Assembly (NCBI GenBank): GCA_028023455.1
Contig: JAQFVV010006448.1
Coordinates: forward strand, 1,269,431 to 1,333,430
Direction: 5' to 3'
Source: Epiperipatus broadwayi
Taxonomy: Eukaryota > Onychophora > Udeonychophora > Euonychophora > Peripatidae
DNA: 64,000 bases
The notes below the pieces were generated by a model. That model was not told the DNA's origin and did not search any database. It was given only the letters and a program-made list of their open reading frames with translations. The position numbers were made by a program, and so were the translations under genes. This document shows positions 46,265-59,195 of this stretch, piece after piece. Positions within the stretch are counted from its first letter, which is position 1; the number at the start of each line of letters is the position of its first letter.

Positions 46265-47583
46265 TTTCAGCCATCAACCGCTGCCTTGGTTGGTGATTTT
46301 ACAGCCTCCTGTGAATAAGGGCCATCCTTTATTTTTGTCTGTTATACTTGTATATATTTATTGGAAAAATATTTATCATTTACACAAACATTCATTCTGC
46401 CTTATCAGGCACTGAGAAGAAATACGATGGTATTTCTTGATCTTAAACTCAGAGGTAAAAAGGCAATAAACTCACCATGCTGTCTAATGTTTGTTAGTGA
46501 GCAGCCCATTCATGTTCATATACTATATGAATAATCACATAGTAATAACAGCTGCAACAATAAGAATGTATGGAGTGGAAATTAGGAATTTGCCCTGCTC
46601 TGTTCCTTTAAGACCTCCAAGAGCAGTCAAAGGGTCTCCTTTTAGTTAATAGCAAACTCCTTTCTGCAGCCTTGATTGGTATAAGTACATAAATATTGAC
46701 TTATATTACTTTATACAAATGACTTTTTAAAAATAAGAGGGGATGAAGTGTGTATAAAAATGGAGATGGGATAACTAGCACTTACATTAAAGAATACAAT
46801 TTATTTACATTAAATAAATCTTTGATTACCAATTAATATGAAGTGATAATGATTTTGCTGATCTTTACATTAGTATGTCTGGTAGTGATTAAACAGGTAT
46901 ATTGTGTCTTATTATCAGTTCAGATACTATGTTTGCTATTCCATTCTACCTAGATTTTATTTAAATATGTATTAGTAAGGAAATTTGTGTGTGGGTTCCA
47001 ATGTAGGTGGGTAGAGATCACTAATTTGGAGCCAGGATGATTTAACTAATGAATGTATAGAAATATAGTGGTAGTATCTGTACACTAGGAAGGAGGCCAG
47101 TGGATTGATAATGGATGAGTAGATCAGCTTTTGTGATCTGATGTAGTGGTTTGGATTTTTCTTTAGTGGATATCCTAGCCTGCAAAGGTGCCTCTGCTTC
47201 TAATCATTGGTTCATCTAATTCTGAAGAGAATGAAATCCAGACGAATGCTATAATCTGCGATTTGGGGTCAAAAGAACCCTCCAATCTGTTTTACTTTAC
47301 ATTGTTTCTTGTTTTCCTTAACAATGTATTTATTGTGCACAGTATGTATATGTGTAAAACTGCAACTATTTTCATACAGCTAGAGGAACACAGCATTTGT
47401 TTGTTTTTCTAAATACCTTATAACCACTCTCCCATTGTTTATTCCCTTTTAACATTTTTTTCATTATATTATTTAATACTGTTTTCTTCTCAAATATTTT
47501 TAGCAGTGAAATATTTTTCTTTTTTTAAAGCTATTTAACCTGATTAGTGACTAAACTAATAACTTTTTCAATCCACAATTGCA

Positions 47584-47621
47584 CAAACACACACACTTAC
47601 TTCTAATGTGTGTGTGTGTGT
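47584..47621. repeat. (CA)n...(TG)n inverted microsatellite pair
   Basis: CACACACACAC is followed after 12 nt by GTGTGTGTGTGTG, forming a short hairpin within element C's interior. Confidence 0.85.
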
Positions 47622-48099
47622 TTATTTATTAAATAAATTATTTATACACTAGGAGGTAGGTTTAAACTTAACTAATATGAAGCAAGCATATTTACTTTTA
47701 GATAGGCACTGCTTATTTACCTTTTTGCAATTGGTGAGTGATGATTTGTTAATTGGGGTTAGTGTGTTAGTATTACTTATTATTTATATTTTTTATTTCT
47801 TTTGCTTACTCAGCTGTCTATATACACAATTTAATGACTGTTTACAGTTTCTCCTAATTCGTACTCAGGTTTAAATTTTCTAAATCATCACCTGGTTTAT
47901 CATGCTTATCAACATAGTCTTACTCCTAGATCCTGTGTTTTTCATGCTAGTGTTGTCTGTTATTGAGTTGTGTCTTCTGCATCTCCTGCCCTTCATCCTT
48001 GATGAAAGTTCTCAAGTCTATGGCAATCAGCAATTCTATCATTTTTCCCACATTATAACTTTTGTTGCTTATCATAGTGTGCTCTGTGAATGATGGCAG

Positions 48100-48790
48100 A
48101 ATGTATCTAATGTTCAGGAGAATCTGACTGTCAGTTATTACAAATGCTGTCAGTGCTTTTAAATAGGCCGTATGTCATAGAAAGAATTGGCTTTGGGCCT
48201 CCTCTCTTCTGTCATACTTCTTCCTGAAAATACTGTTCATGATACTATCTTGTCTTTTATGGCTTCAGACTTGTTTAACAGTGCTTGTTTGTAGGTACAC
48301 TATGATTGAGGTTGGTGTGACCTGTTTTCCACCAATATTCTGCCATCCTTCCAAGGTTATTCACTGCTACCATCACTTGTTCATCCTTTGTTAACTCGCA
48401 GCACCTGAATAGCTCTTTCAGGCTTGGTCAAGGTCTCTCTCACTTCTTCATGGTATGTTTTTTCTGTATCACACTTGCTAATGGTGACTGCATATGGCAC
48501 ATGGCAATCCAGGCATCTTCCATCAGCATGGCATCTTTATATGTTTGTCTTTACTTGCACATGTTAATTCCTCCATGGTTTCTTCAGTTTATTACTACCA
48601 CTTTTTGAGCTGACTCTGACTGATGGGCTATTTTTATGTTCTGGTTGTGAGGTTGTTGCATTAATTCATCATTCTCCTTTTTTCCTGATGTCCCATCATT
48701 TCCTCTAGTGTACTTAATATTCCATCCGTGCCTCTCTCTAACAGAGTTACCCTTGCTTCCATGTCTTTTTTTTCCTTGTCACAGAATTAT
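48100..48790 (-). pseudogene. Gag-like remnant of element C
   Basis: Minus-strand translation with frame breaks gives MEARVTLLERGTDGIL, LEEMMGHQEKRR, then HADGRCLDCHVPYAV, HEEVRETLTKPERAIQ and SEAIKDKIVS. Short amphipathic helices and charge resemble LTR-element Gag, but no zinc knuckle or other diagnostic motif was found. Codon structure is eroded. A non-retroviral origin is possible. Confidence 0.4.
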
Positions 48791-50739
48791 GTTTGACCAT
48801 GTCTGGGACTTTAAACTCAACTTCTGTATCAATTTCTTCCATTCTGCTTTGTTGTCTACTATGTGAAATATTCTATTTTCATGAATTTTTGCTTTCCCTT
48901 GGTCATTATTCTTCACATGCTATTCCCTTGGTTTTGCTGATTTGTCAGTGTCATTCCATAATCCATATGCTTCTCCTTCATCCTTGGCAAAAAATAATTT
49001 TTCTCTATTGCTCCCAAAATATTGTTTTATTTTGCTCATCCTTATTTTCTTCTCATATAAATTAACCCTATTGACTATCTTTAAAGTGAAGCTTGTGCTT
49101 GATATATTTCCTGTATCTGTTATCTGTTACAACCACTCATTTAATGTGCTATAGAGAAATAAACAAAATATTATTCTACATCTTAATCATTTACAAAAAA
49201 GCTGTATATCTTTAAGTCTTGATCTTAATGTGATATGCTCAAACAATATTTAAAAAAAAAAAGTCTGGGTTTGATAGTTTCATCCTTTGTTTTTACATAA
49301 TCAAAAAAAATACATACTGAACACAAACAATACAAAAAAGTATTTGCGTAGACTGGAGTCAATCCCTTGGTTGCACACAGATAATTTGTAGATCTGTCAT
49401 TACTTTTGACTATACACAAAAAAATTGATTATACTTATGTATATTTTTATGGCAATGTGAGGTTTTCATAAAGCTGAGTAAAGTTATTGAGGCCACACAT
49501 TTGGGCATCCACATTATATATAAAGAAATACTCTGTACCAGTCAAGCTTATAGTTGACTAACAAGACCAGAAGGCCAAGCAGAAGCCCATAACCAACAGG
49601 TGCAGGGTTACATCTTTTCCAGGTTTAATCACCTACCTGAGCTTCCAAGTCTCAATCATCCAACCAATACCATTGATGATACACAGATTTCCTCACCAGT
49701 ATAGCACAGCTTATCTCAGAGATTGAATATGGGTTTCTAATTCTGGGTTTTACACAGCTCCCACTTACAACACAAGGCAGCTTGCAGCCTTATATTAATT
49801 ACTGATTGGTATAAGTATATAAATATTGGTATATATTATATTATGCAAATGACTATTTAAAAATATAAGAGATGAAGTGTGTATAAAAATGGAGATGAGG
49901 AACTAGCACTTACATTAAAGAATATAATTTATTTACATTAAATAAATATTTCTTTACCAATTAATATAAAGTGATAATTGTTTTGCTGATCTTTTTATTA
50001 GTATGGTTGGTAGCAATTAAATAGGTGTATAGCACCTTATTATCATTTCAGATGCTACATTTGCTCGCTCATTCTACATAGATTTTATTTAATGTGTAAT
50101 AATAAGGAGGCTTGTGTATGGGTTTGAATGAATGTGGCTGGAGATCACTAATTTGTAGTCAGAATGTGTTATACTAATGAGATGTATTAAAATATGGTAT
50201 TATTTGCAGCATTCAGAAACCTATGGGTTGTTAATGGATGATCAATTGGTTTTAGGACTCTGTGATTGAGGTTCAGATTTTTCTTTAGTGGAAGACTTGA
50301 AGCTAAGGGGTGTGTCTACTTCTAAACATAAGAGTATATAATTCTGAAAGAGAATGAAACCCAGAAAAATTCCTAAGATCCAGAATCTGGGATTGCAAAA
50401 ACTCTCCAGTACAGGTAGGACACAGACCATAATACATGTTAAGATCAATCACCCAGGCAGCTAGATAGCAGTCTGCTCATATATACTTTGACTTGAATAT
50501 GAATAAGGATCACGTTTGACAGTTATATGATTTAATCTAGCTCATAGTCATCTGATTCACAGATAGAAATACAGTAATGTAATATAAGTATAAAGATGTA
50601 ACTAGTAATCCATCAGTTATTAAGCAAGGACATTATGCAACCAAAACCAATATAACATAGATATATGTATTAACCCATACACAAGTTTACATTATATTTA
50701 TAATGGTAATATATCAAAGAAAACTATATATTATAGAAT

Positions 50740-51190
50740 TATATGTATATAGAGAGAGAAATGGGGGAGATGAACAAAGGGAAAAATGAAGAAGGAAAAG
50801 AAGGAGAGAAGAGATAGGATGAAATGTGAGAAGAAGATAATGAGAGAGATGAGATGATGAAGATAAGAAGAGGGAGGTGATGATAAAGGAGAGAGATAAT
50901 ATGAAGAAGGTAAATGCATCTATAGGAGAGATGAAGTTCATGTATTGATGGATATATAAATGGAATAAGATATTAGATAAAATTAAAGAATGAAAAGGAA
51001 AATGGAACTAAATGAATTAGAGAGGAGAAATGAAAATGAGTAAATTTACTATATTAGAGTAATCTATTAGATATGAAGATAAACTAAGATGGAATGAAAT
51101 TAATGAAGTTTTAGTAGATGAGATGAAATGGAGGACATGATAAAGAAGATAAATGATGATGAAGATGAAATGATGGAGATGAATAAAACT
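50740..51190. repeat. Purine-rich (GA-biased) tract
   Basis: About 450 bp with strong strand asymmetry: the plus strand is mostly A and G in patterns like GAGATGAAGATAA and GAAGAAGG. The low-complexity minus-strand frames here (Leu/Ser/Phe/His-rich) are by-products. Triplex or H-DNA formation is possible in the purest part (50745-50905). Confidence 0.8.
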
Positions 51191-51199
51191 AAGATGTTT

Positions 51200-54190
51200 A
51201 TAGTATTAGAGACTCCTAACAATGTGGCTCTGTAGAGTTACAGTAAATTTAAGAAAGTAATGATGATCCAGAGTTATACAATCGGATAGAGACCAAATCA
51301 GTATCAATGCAAATATAACTGTTATAGCATATTAATAACCTACCACTAAACAATACAAAAGATAAGTTAAATCATTGAGTTAATAGTTATTGCAATCGGT
51401 CTACCATCAGATCATACACTCTGAATAACACAAATGGTACTTTGTTTGGAAGGATAAACCCACTAAATTACAACTAACAAGGCAACAAAAGTAAACACTC
51501 AGGGGTTTTAAAACTAAAATTTTGTGCAAAATAAAAGTTTAAGTTTCCTATTAAATAATTTCTAGGATAAATAAACAGGTGAGTGATATCTTCACTGACC
51601 ATAACAGAACTATCTTATGTTCAATCATAGAGTAATAAACAAAAAATATTAATCCAAAGATTTGATGAATTAATCTAAATTTTACTGAATAATTGCCTGT
51701 TACCCAAGACATCACTTGAGCAAAGAAAAGGACAAGGGTACTTTTTATGTCTATCCCTATACTCACAGACAATCTACTAATGGCCTTAAATGCAGATGGA
51801 TTATAATCCTTTAAACATAAAAGGTGATGATAGATAATGTAAGATACTGTGCAGTTTTTAAAATAATAGTATATATTCTTTTGAAACACTAATATTTTTT
51901 ATTTCATTGCATATTCTTCAGTCTGGGAAGATATAATGCTAACTTAAAAATCAACTTTTAAATGAGGATTCAATTAAGTATCTGATATAATATAATTGAT
52001 CTGTTACTATGATTTAATCTGAGAATCACTTAGATTAGCATGGTTTTATATAATTTAAACCAGTATTATAATATATATTATATACTTTATGATATTTTTA
52101 TGAACTTTTGAACTAAAAATCTCAAGAACTTTGAAACCTCAAGATAATAATATTTTTCATATAAAAGCAAAATAAATGGAATCAAAACTTTTTTTAAAAT
52201 AATAATAATAATATGGTAATTGGTTATGTATAACAATATAAATGAAAATATTTACAAATAAAATCATAATAATAAACAATATCGCCAAAGATAGAAGAAA
52301 TCTTTAGCAAGAAAAACATTTTGACTCTCAAACTTTATTTTACACTATAAAATTATTGTGTGAATTTATCTTAGTAAACTTAGTGAGTATTCTGGGGGGG
52401 CTTTTTAAACTGGTATATTGATGAAAGAAAATACTAAGAAAATGCGTGAGTAATAAGAAAGTTGATCTTGATATCAAATTCTAATCTCAATTAATAATTG
52501 AGATTCCAAATCTTTTAAACTTGAATTTTCACAATGGCTTCCAAGTTTAACACGAATAATTATATTCTTTTATTAGCATATTTGTTAAATACTATGGTGC
52601 TGCACCTTTCAATCAGAAACACACCATAATAGGTCTTTGGGATTACTCTAAGCTGTAAGCAAATAATAATCTTAAATAAGCAAATACAACATCATATACT
52701 TTGGAAATTGTCATTATTAATTTGACATTTTAATATTATAAATAATAGATGCCCAAATTAAGATTAGCTATCTTTATATTAAATTAGATGTACAAGTCAC
52801 TCAGTCTTCAGAGATATTCTATACACCTTTAAAATAAATTCTGTCCACATAAAATTATTACAATAAATGTTTTTAAAATTATATTTGTGAAGACTTGTAT
52901 AACCAAAGATAAAAAACTTCTGATGTAGCACATAAAAATTAGCATATCAGTATGGCCAAATACTTATACTATATAAATAATTTAATATACTAAAAATAAA
53001 AAATATAAATTATTGTTGGATTGGCTTATAAATGATAACTATCATAATGAAAAAGTAATAATATGACATTGTTATACAATTATATTAAAATAGTTTAAAC
53101 ACAAACTATAGGGAAGTGAAGTTCCTCAAAACAATTTATCTTGGTCATCACATATCTAAAAACTAATGCAAACATCACCACAGTGGTGGAAATCCACTAA
53201 TAATTCATCAGGGAAGATAGAGCAAAATAAATATGATATATGTTCTGCAGAATCCATCAAGAAATGTCATGGGTTTCCAAAATGTACTGACTTTTGAGGC
53301 AGAGCAGGGTTTTAACTGTCTCAAGCACCAGAACAGCAAAGATGCACCAGAAAGCATTATCTTCAACAAGCAATCCCAGTATGTCGGGGCAATGGCATCA
53401 CAATCATCAGAAATAAACATATCGTATTATGATAACCTCAAACAAGAAACAAGTAATTATCACACCATGGAAAATCAGACATTAAGATTATAACATGTTT
53501 ACTCCAATTAGCATAATTACAATACCTAATAAATGTCGGTAGTAAAGGAGGTTAATAAAAAATAAACTAATAAATAACATGTAGATTTCATATGAACTAA
53601 CTAAGTTATCACTAAGAATTTAAAAATACAAATACATATACTCAATGTCAGAATCAACAATCATAAATTGTGTTTTCAAATAGCTCAAATATAAGAACAA
53701 TTTTAAAAACAAATAAAAATATAGGTAAAATATAAATGCAACACATAAGAAAATAATGTAATATTAAAATATAGTGACTAGTGAAAATGAACACTTGAAC
53801 AATGAGAATATTGATATCTTCAATGCAAAAAACATTTGGCAGTTATTATTACGCATATATTTAAAAAATAAATTAATGGAAATCTAATAAATCTCTTTTA
53901 TTAATTGAAATAAGACTGAGGAAATATCCCATATATAAATAAATTAAGACTGAGATACTAAAAATTCCATAGCTGAATACCATTAAACAAAATTAACTGT
54001 GGAGACATTTAGCAAATACAATAATATAAAATTACCTGAGAATGCAGAATATCTATCTGCTCATTCTAATAAACTTCATTAAAATGTAACATTAGTTTAA
54101 CTGGCATACTGATGCTAAATTGTCATTAAATATTTTTGAAAATATAGCAATAATATTTTTCTGGTGTCTTTTTTAAACCAATAAAATAAC
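51200..54190. other. AT-rich stretch, largely unassigned
   Basis: The only distinctive part is about 53110-53440, slightly richer in GC and open on both strands (86 codons plus, 70 codons minus). It includes CAGTGGTGGAAATCCACTAA near 53181. No family was recognised. Confidence 0.5.
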
Positions 54191-54192
54191 AT

Positions 54193-54222
54193 ATACATAC
54201 ATATATATATATATATATGGTT

Positions 54223-54278
<56 letters not shown>

Positions 54279-54282
54279 CAGC
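54193..54282. repeat. (TA)n cluster
   Basis: Several (TA)n runs separated by GGTTATACA and AATA. Like other TA clusters here it may mark an insertion-prone site. Confidence 0.9.
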
Positions 54283-54722
54283 ACCTAAAAATCGTTATTT
54301 CAGTCTTTCCTAATATTTTGTTAATCATTTTGTTCGGCATACATGTAGTTAACTGATAAAAAATAATTTATTAATCTGACAGCAGAAACTTCGGGTTAAA
54401 ATATCTCATAACTGGGCGGTAATGATTCCTAAAATAAAACATAATTCACAGTTGATTTAAAATAAATCAATTAATCCTTAATACATATTCTAAATAATAA
54501 AACATTGGAAATAATAAATAGGCTTAAATTAGAATTATGAGTAAAACAAATTCTTCAGCTGAGTATATCATTAGGATCCTTTGTTGTTTTATAAAATATA
54601 ACAGTGTCATTTTGAATCCACTTTTTTGAGAAAAAAACATGAAATACTAAACAGTAGTTTTTTTTTTTAAAATTTATTTTCTCATTAACATTTTAAAATT
54701 TATCCCAAATACTTTCTCTTTA

Positions 54723-55222
54723 NNNNNNNNNNNNNNNNNNNNNNNNNNNNNNNNNNNNNNNNNNNNNNNNNNNNNNNNNNNNNNNNNNNNNNNNNNNNNN
54801 NNNNNNNNNNNNNNNNNNNNNNNNNNNNNNNNNNNNNNNNNNNNNNNNNNNNNNNNNNNNNNNNNNNNNNNNNNNNNNNNNNNNNNNNNNNNNNNNNNNN
54901 NNNNNNNNNNNNNNNNNNNNNNNNNNNNNNNNNNNNNNNNNNNNNNNNNNNNNNNNNNNNNNNNNNNNNNNNNNNNNNNNNNNNNNNNNNNNNNNNNNNN
55001 NNNNNNNNNNNNNNNNNNNNNNNNNNNNNNNNNNNNNNNNNNNNNNNNNNNNNNNNNNNNNNNNNNNNNNNNNNNNNNNNNNNNNNNNNNNNNNNNNNNN
55101 NNNNNNNNNNNNNNNNNNNNNNNNNNNNNNNNNNNNNNNNNNNNNNNNNNNNNNNNNNNNNNNNNNNNNNNNNNNNNNNNNNNNNNNNNNNNNNNNNNNN
55201 NNNNNNNNNNNNNNNNNNNNNN
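54723..55222. other. Assembly gap (500 N)
   Basis: Exactly 500 consecutive N, the usual arbitrary gap size of scaffolding software; the true length is unknown. Confidence 0.99.
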
Positions 55223-56009
55223 AATAAAATTTAAAAAATATTATTTAAAATTCTTCTTTTACTACAATTATTATTTTATTAAAACTATTTAAACATTTAA
55301 AATAACTTTCAAAATAATTTTAATAACCTATTCCATTTATCTATTTTTATTTAAACAAAATATTTAATTTTTATATTATGAATGTATTCGTCTTTATTAC
55401 ATCATTTAAGCATGTTATATGATAGTTAACTTAATATTTATTATTATTTGCTTTTATGATAGGCAATAATTCTATCCAATTCTATAATATAAATTTTAAA
55501 ATATTTTAAACTTTGTTATTAATTCAAACAAGCGTGTGTGAGAACGTATGTGATATACAAGTCACATGATCAATAACTTTGACAGATGATTTTCAATCTA
55601 TTTCTCTGCCTAGACTAATAAAATTGATACACTTATTATATTATATAATATAATTATAAAATTTGGAAGAACAATTTAGAAAATATAGAATTAGATATAA
55701 TTTTCACCATCACAAAGTTTATTTTAAAAATATACTATTTTAATTTTGATTATTAAATATGATTATAAATTTAAACATTACATTTATTAACTATAAGTTT
55801 TAAACTATTAAAATCGAATTTTTAAATATACTTTTAATTATTTATAGCTGTGTTATTTAATATGGCCAGCTTTTACAACCATATGCAACAATATTTAAAG
55901 CTTTATATAACTATTTTTAAAAGATTTTATATACTACGTATTCTCTTTAGCTTCAAATTGTACTTTAAAGATATAATTGTCTTAATAAAATTACCATATT
56001 AAAAGAACA
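55223..56009. other. AT-rich stretch without recognisable features
   Basis: No ORF, RNA or repeat signature seen. Confidence 0.55.
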
Positions 56010-56078
56010 TATTCTAAATTTAAAATTTTTTAGTAATTGACTGTTATGAACTATTACCGACCTATAGAAAAGGGCACA
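56010..56078 (-). repeat. Terminus of unnamed (TA)-associated repeat
   Basis: Reverse complement of 11906-11980: TTGTGCCCTTTTCTATAGGT directly beside (TA)n, then GTCAATTACTAAAAAA after an 18-nt variable stretch. Confidence 0.7.
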
Positions 56079-56100
56079 ATATATATATATATATATATAT

Positions 56101-56625
56101 ATTAAGAGCTTGTTTGAGCTATTGGTTTGTTCTCTGTATTACATTTTTGTAAATACAAGCTTATAAAAGCAATGTCATATTATATATGACTTGCTTTTTG
56201 ATTGTTATAATTTTACCTTTAAGGCTTTGGACATGCTGAGGCTATTAAAATATGGTAGATCTGAATTTAGTTCAGTCTGATATAGATATTTAAGTTAGAT
56301 AGCTGGATTTAAAGACATTTTCATGTCTAAAAATTTCAGAGTTTCTACTTAAATTTATGTATGAAATAAGTGCTGGGTTTTGAGTTGATATTTTAGATCT
56401 AGTGCCCAAACATTCTAGCTCTCAACTGACATGAGCCATAAGCTTGAAACCAGTTGGTCTGGAGATAGGAAGATTCTGGATAGAGATTTTATATATTTTC
56501 TCATACCGCACTTATCAATTAAGAGCTTTTTTGAGCTATTGGTATGCTCTCTGTATTACATTCTTGTAAATACAAGCTTATAAAAGTAATGTCAAGTAAT
56601 GTATGACTTTTTTTTGATTATATAT
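56101..56625 (+). mobile_element. Retrozyme-like element, subfamily 56k (about 1.25 units)
   Basis: TTAAGAGCTTNTTTGAGCTA at 56102 recurs at 56519 (period 417), giving one full unit plus about 100 bp, flanked by (TA)n on both sides. The interior shares GAGGCTATTAAAATATGG-like, AGATCTGAATTTAGTTCAGT-like, AGATAGCTGGATTT and GACATTTTCATGTCT with the 59k and 39k elements. One hammerhead-like site is present. There is no ORF. A circular RNA of about 417 nt copied slightly more than once would leave this structure. Confidence 0.7.
56419..56467 (+). ncRNA. Decayed type I hammerhead motif (56k)
   Basis: CUGACAU (56426-56432), stem II GAGC/GCUU with loop CAUAA, intact GAAAC (56446-56450), stem III CC/GG with loop AGUU, UC, cleavage position after 56459. 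Stem I UCUCAA pairs with UGGAGA except one A-G mismatch. Two invariants, G8 and A9 of CUGAUGA, are replaced by A and U, so activity should be lost. Confidence 0.65.
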
Positions 56626-56627
56626 TT

Positions 56628-56679
<52 letters not shown>

Positions 56680-56685
56680 AAATTA
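56626..56685. repeat. (TA)n cluster
   Basis: TA repeats with embedded CATA and TGTA, forming an approximate palindrome around ACATATAT and ATATATGT. Confidence 0.9.
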
Positions 56686-56689
56686 AATT

Positions 56690-57980
56690 TTCAATTGAAT
56701 ATATTCATTCAATTTATTTCATAGATTTCAAATAAAATTTAAAAATTAAAATAATTATAGCCTTTTTATCTATAAAATTGTAACATACCCACACCATTTG
56801 TGATGGGTGTGTAATGTTCTAATTTTTATTTTATAATTGGTGCATTGCTAATCATCTGGCAGGTATAATTTAATCTGGTCATTTAACTTTAGTTAATATG
56901 AGCTATGTACTTATTTATTAACTAAAACTGATGGATTCATTGTATACAGAAATAATTTGATTTTCATTAATATAGAAAGACTAGCTATTGAAATATTAAA
57001 TTATATACAACGTTTATGGTTTCAGTGAAAGGACAAAAATCCTTAATGAATCCTTAATGAATGCTGAAAAATACTAGCAAGAGTAAACTTTTGGTCAAAA
57101 ATCATTGATTGGTAGGTTAATGAACATTTGTGTATTGATAATGTATACAGAAACATTTTAAACTAGTTGTTAAAATATCTATCTACCATTTCTTGATTTT
57201 GAATCAAGAGAAAACAAATATTTTATCATAATACTTGATAATTTTCAAAGAGGCTTTTTATATAATCGGTTTATATTTAAACCAACTGCTCATTTAATTA
57301 TGGTTCAGTTATTGTTTGTTTAAAGACAGTCTCAACTAGAAAATAAAACAAGAAAGCAATTCTCAACAAAGAAAGTCAAGAATGTGATGGTGTTTACTTT
57401 TTCACTAGTCCATTTTAAAAAGATGCTGGATAAGATTTGACTCTAAAACTATTTATGACTGCTTTAACATTTTACATAAATTGTATCTGAATATTTAGAA
57501 TGAAAAAGAAAAACTTAAATAAATTGGTGTGTTAAATAAATTAGTTAGTATTCGAAATTCTATAACAAAACCATAATAATATTGTAAATGATTTGGTATT
57601 CACACTTTTCTTAATCCTCAAAAAAAATTTATATATGATGTTTTCCCAAAGATAGCTATTGACCAGAATACTTTTCCAACAGAAAATCTCCTTTGCAGAG
57701 CAATAATGACAAAATAATGCAATCTTTTTTATTTTGTGGATATATATCATACTTGCAGGCCATTAAAACAATTTTGATAACCATTCTTATACTTATAATA
57801 CTTCAGTTAATGTAATCTATATTTAAAAAAAATGGAAAGAGTTTCTGAGTTTATTCTTAAGTAGAAAAACTACATGAAAATGATAATATTTATCTATCAC
57901 ACTATCCAAATTTGAATAAAATAGTAATGAGTATATTTTGAATTATCTGATTCATTTTATAAAAATTACACTCACACACA
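56690..57980. other. AT-rich stretch without recognisable features
   Basis: No coding or repeat signature apart from a short inverted ACACCATTTGTGATGGTGT-like patch near 56790. Confidence 0.5.
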
Positions 57981-58002
57981 CACATATATATATATATATA
58001 TA

Positions 58003-58095
58003 ATCGTTAAATGCCAGTCATCACATAGACAATCTTAACATCAATAAGAATCAATAATTTCAAACTGTTGTCAAGGCAACCTCCTTTTAACACTA
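58003..58095. repeat. Dispersed repeat shared with 3.4 kb
   Basis: Follows (CA)n(TA)n at 57970-58002 and aligns with 3395-3490. In the other orientation it reads TTAAAAGGAGGTT, CAGTTTGAAAT, ATTGTCTATGTGATGACTGG and runs into (TA)n, suggesting a 3' terminus adjoining the microsatellite. Confidence 0.65.
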
Positions 58096-59080
58096 ATTAA
58101 AATTCTCTATACAATAATGTCACTCGGTGCAAGCCAGAGTACTCAACGGTGATTATGTGATGTTTAGTGGTTTAATAACAGTAAAGGCATATATATATAT
58201 TCCATTATTTGTTGGAAGAGAGGAAGATTTTGCAAGTGTAAATGATATCAAGTTATTAAAAAAATAAAACCCATTCAGATTTCATCAATACAACTTTTTG
58301 TCATGGGATTCCAAATAAATGAATGAATTCAAATGTTTTATTATTAAAATATGAATAAAAGATTTCATTAATATCATTATCATTGTATCAAATATTATTT
58401 TATAATTGTACATATCCAAATATTATAATATGAGAGTAACAGGCAAAGGTATTGGGCTTAAATTTAAATTAATTGTTTTACAAGACAATGAAATCTGATA
58501 TAATGAATTAATTAACTGCATAAGATCATTTATTATATCATTCATTTATTATAACTTACATTATAATTACTTGCATTTAGTGATATTCATTCCAGGTCTA
58601 GAAAAATGTTGCCATTTAAGAAGAAAAAATGATGTAAAATCAAAAATATAACAAATACATATAAAATTGATAAATATACAGTTAGATTTTAATAAAACCT
58701 AATCTTAGTAAATAAAAAAAAACTTGTGTATTTCTTATATGAAAATAATTTTATTTTTCAATTTCTTAAAATACTCAACAATAATCCTATTTCTGTTATT
58801 AGTCTCCGGTGATTCAGTTTCTTTTTCTGAATCTGGTTACCTGTATTTTTCTATTATAAACTTCTTTACAGAGAGGACATTTACAAAAAAAAAAAAAACA
58901 TAAAAAAAATCAAAGAATTGACTTAGTCTTTTTCAAAAATGATAGTACTGTTGAAAGTATCATATTCCATTTGCTGTTTATAAATTCACATTTGAAAATA
59001 AATTTCTATTTATTCCATGATACTACAGCATAAACTGCCTAATCTGTAAATCTTTTTGCTTATCTTTGCACTTTTCAATT
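58096..59080. other. AT-rich stretch without recognisable features
   Basis: No gene or repeat family recognised; a short (TA)n at 58190 and A-rich runs only. Confidence 0.5.
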
Positions 59081-59153
59081 CATCCATATATATATATATT
59101 ATATATAGAGTAAGTTAAAAACAAACTCTTATGAAGCTTCAAAAATACTCTCA

Positions 59154-59195
59154 ACCTCAGACCGTGGTTTCTGCCTCTAGCGTCATCAGTGAGGT
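59154..59195 (-). ncRNA. Type I hammerhead ribozyme (59k, minus unit)
   Basis: In RNA sense: ACCUCA, CUGAUGA (plus 59183-59189), stem II GC/GC with loop, GAAA, C-CACG-G stem-loop III, UC, cleavage, UGAGGU. Stem I is six Watson-Crick pairs. All invariant core bases are present. The loop of stem III differs from the plus units (CACG against CGUG and CGCG), so the copies are not simply identical duplicates. Confidence 0.8.

Larger units (their letters stand above)
45170..46320 (-). mobile_element. RTE-type LINE relic: endonuclease half only
   Basis: On the minus strand the apurinic-type endonuclease motifs appear in order: TYNCRSL (near 46190), IIGLCEVKR (near 46120), DRVARLVMQLN (near 45955), GDFNAR (near 45790), KRKWTWKHTNEGTSELDYVL (near 45670) and GSDHRLVRCKIR (near 45560). 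The linker KISTETKEFIKKK follows near 45275. This matches RTE/BovB-like proteins up to the start of RT. The RT domain and 3' end are absent. Frameshifts around 45765-45880 and stops inactivate it. Loss of the 3' half is unusual for LINEs, which are normally 5'-truncated. Confidence 0.85.
46657..50412 (-). mobile_element. LTR element C, old copy
   Basis: Direct repeats of about 640 bp at about 46657-47302 and 49772-50412 share GATTGGTATAAGTA, GATGAAGTGTGTATAAAAAT, ATTTTTCTTTAGTGGA and GAGAATGAAA. They enclose about 2.5 kb with a minus-strand gag-like remnant. The boundaries (TGCAGCC at the low end, ACA at the high end on the plus strand) fit TG...CA but are approximate. LTR divergence is high, far more than in elements A and B. 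No RT or integrase was seen in the interior. Confidence 0.65.

Noticed and set aside
50714-50941. Ser/Leu/His-rich minus-strand ORFs
   Set aside because: They are the complement of a GA-rich low-complexity tract.
53208-53493. Overlapping open frames on both strands as a host gene
   Set aside because: No recognisable domain, no splice context and no codon bias; both frames are simply open in a slightly GC-richer patch.
54723-55222. Biological significance of the N run
   Set aside because: Exactly 500 N is a conventional scaffold gap.
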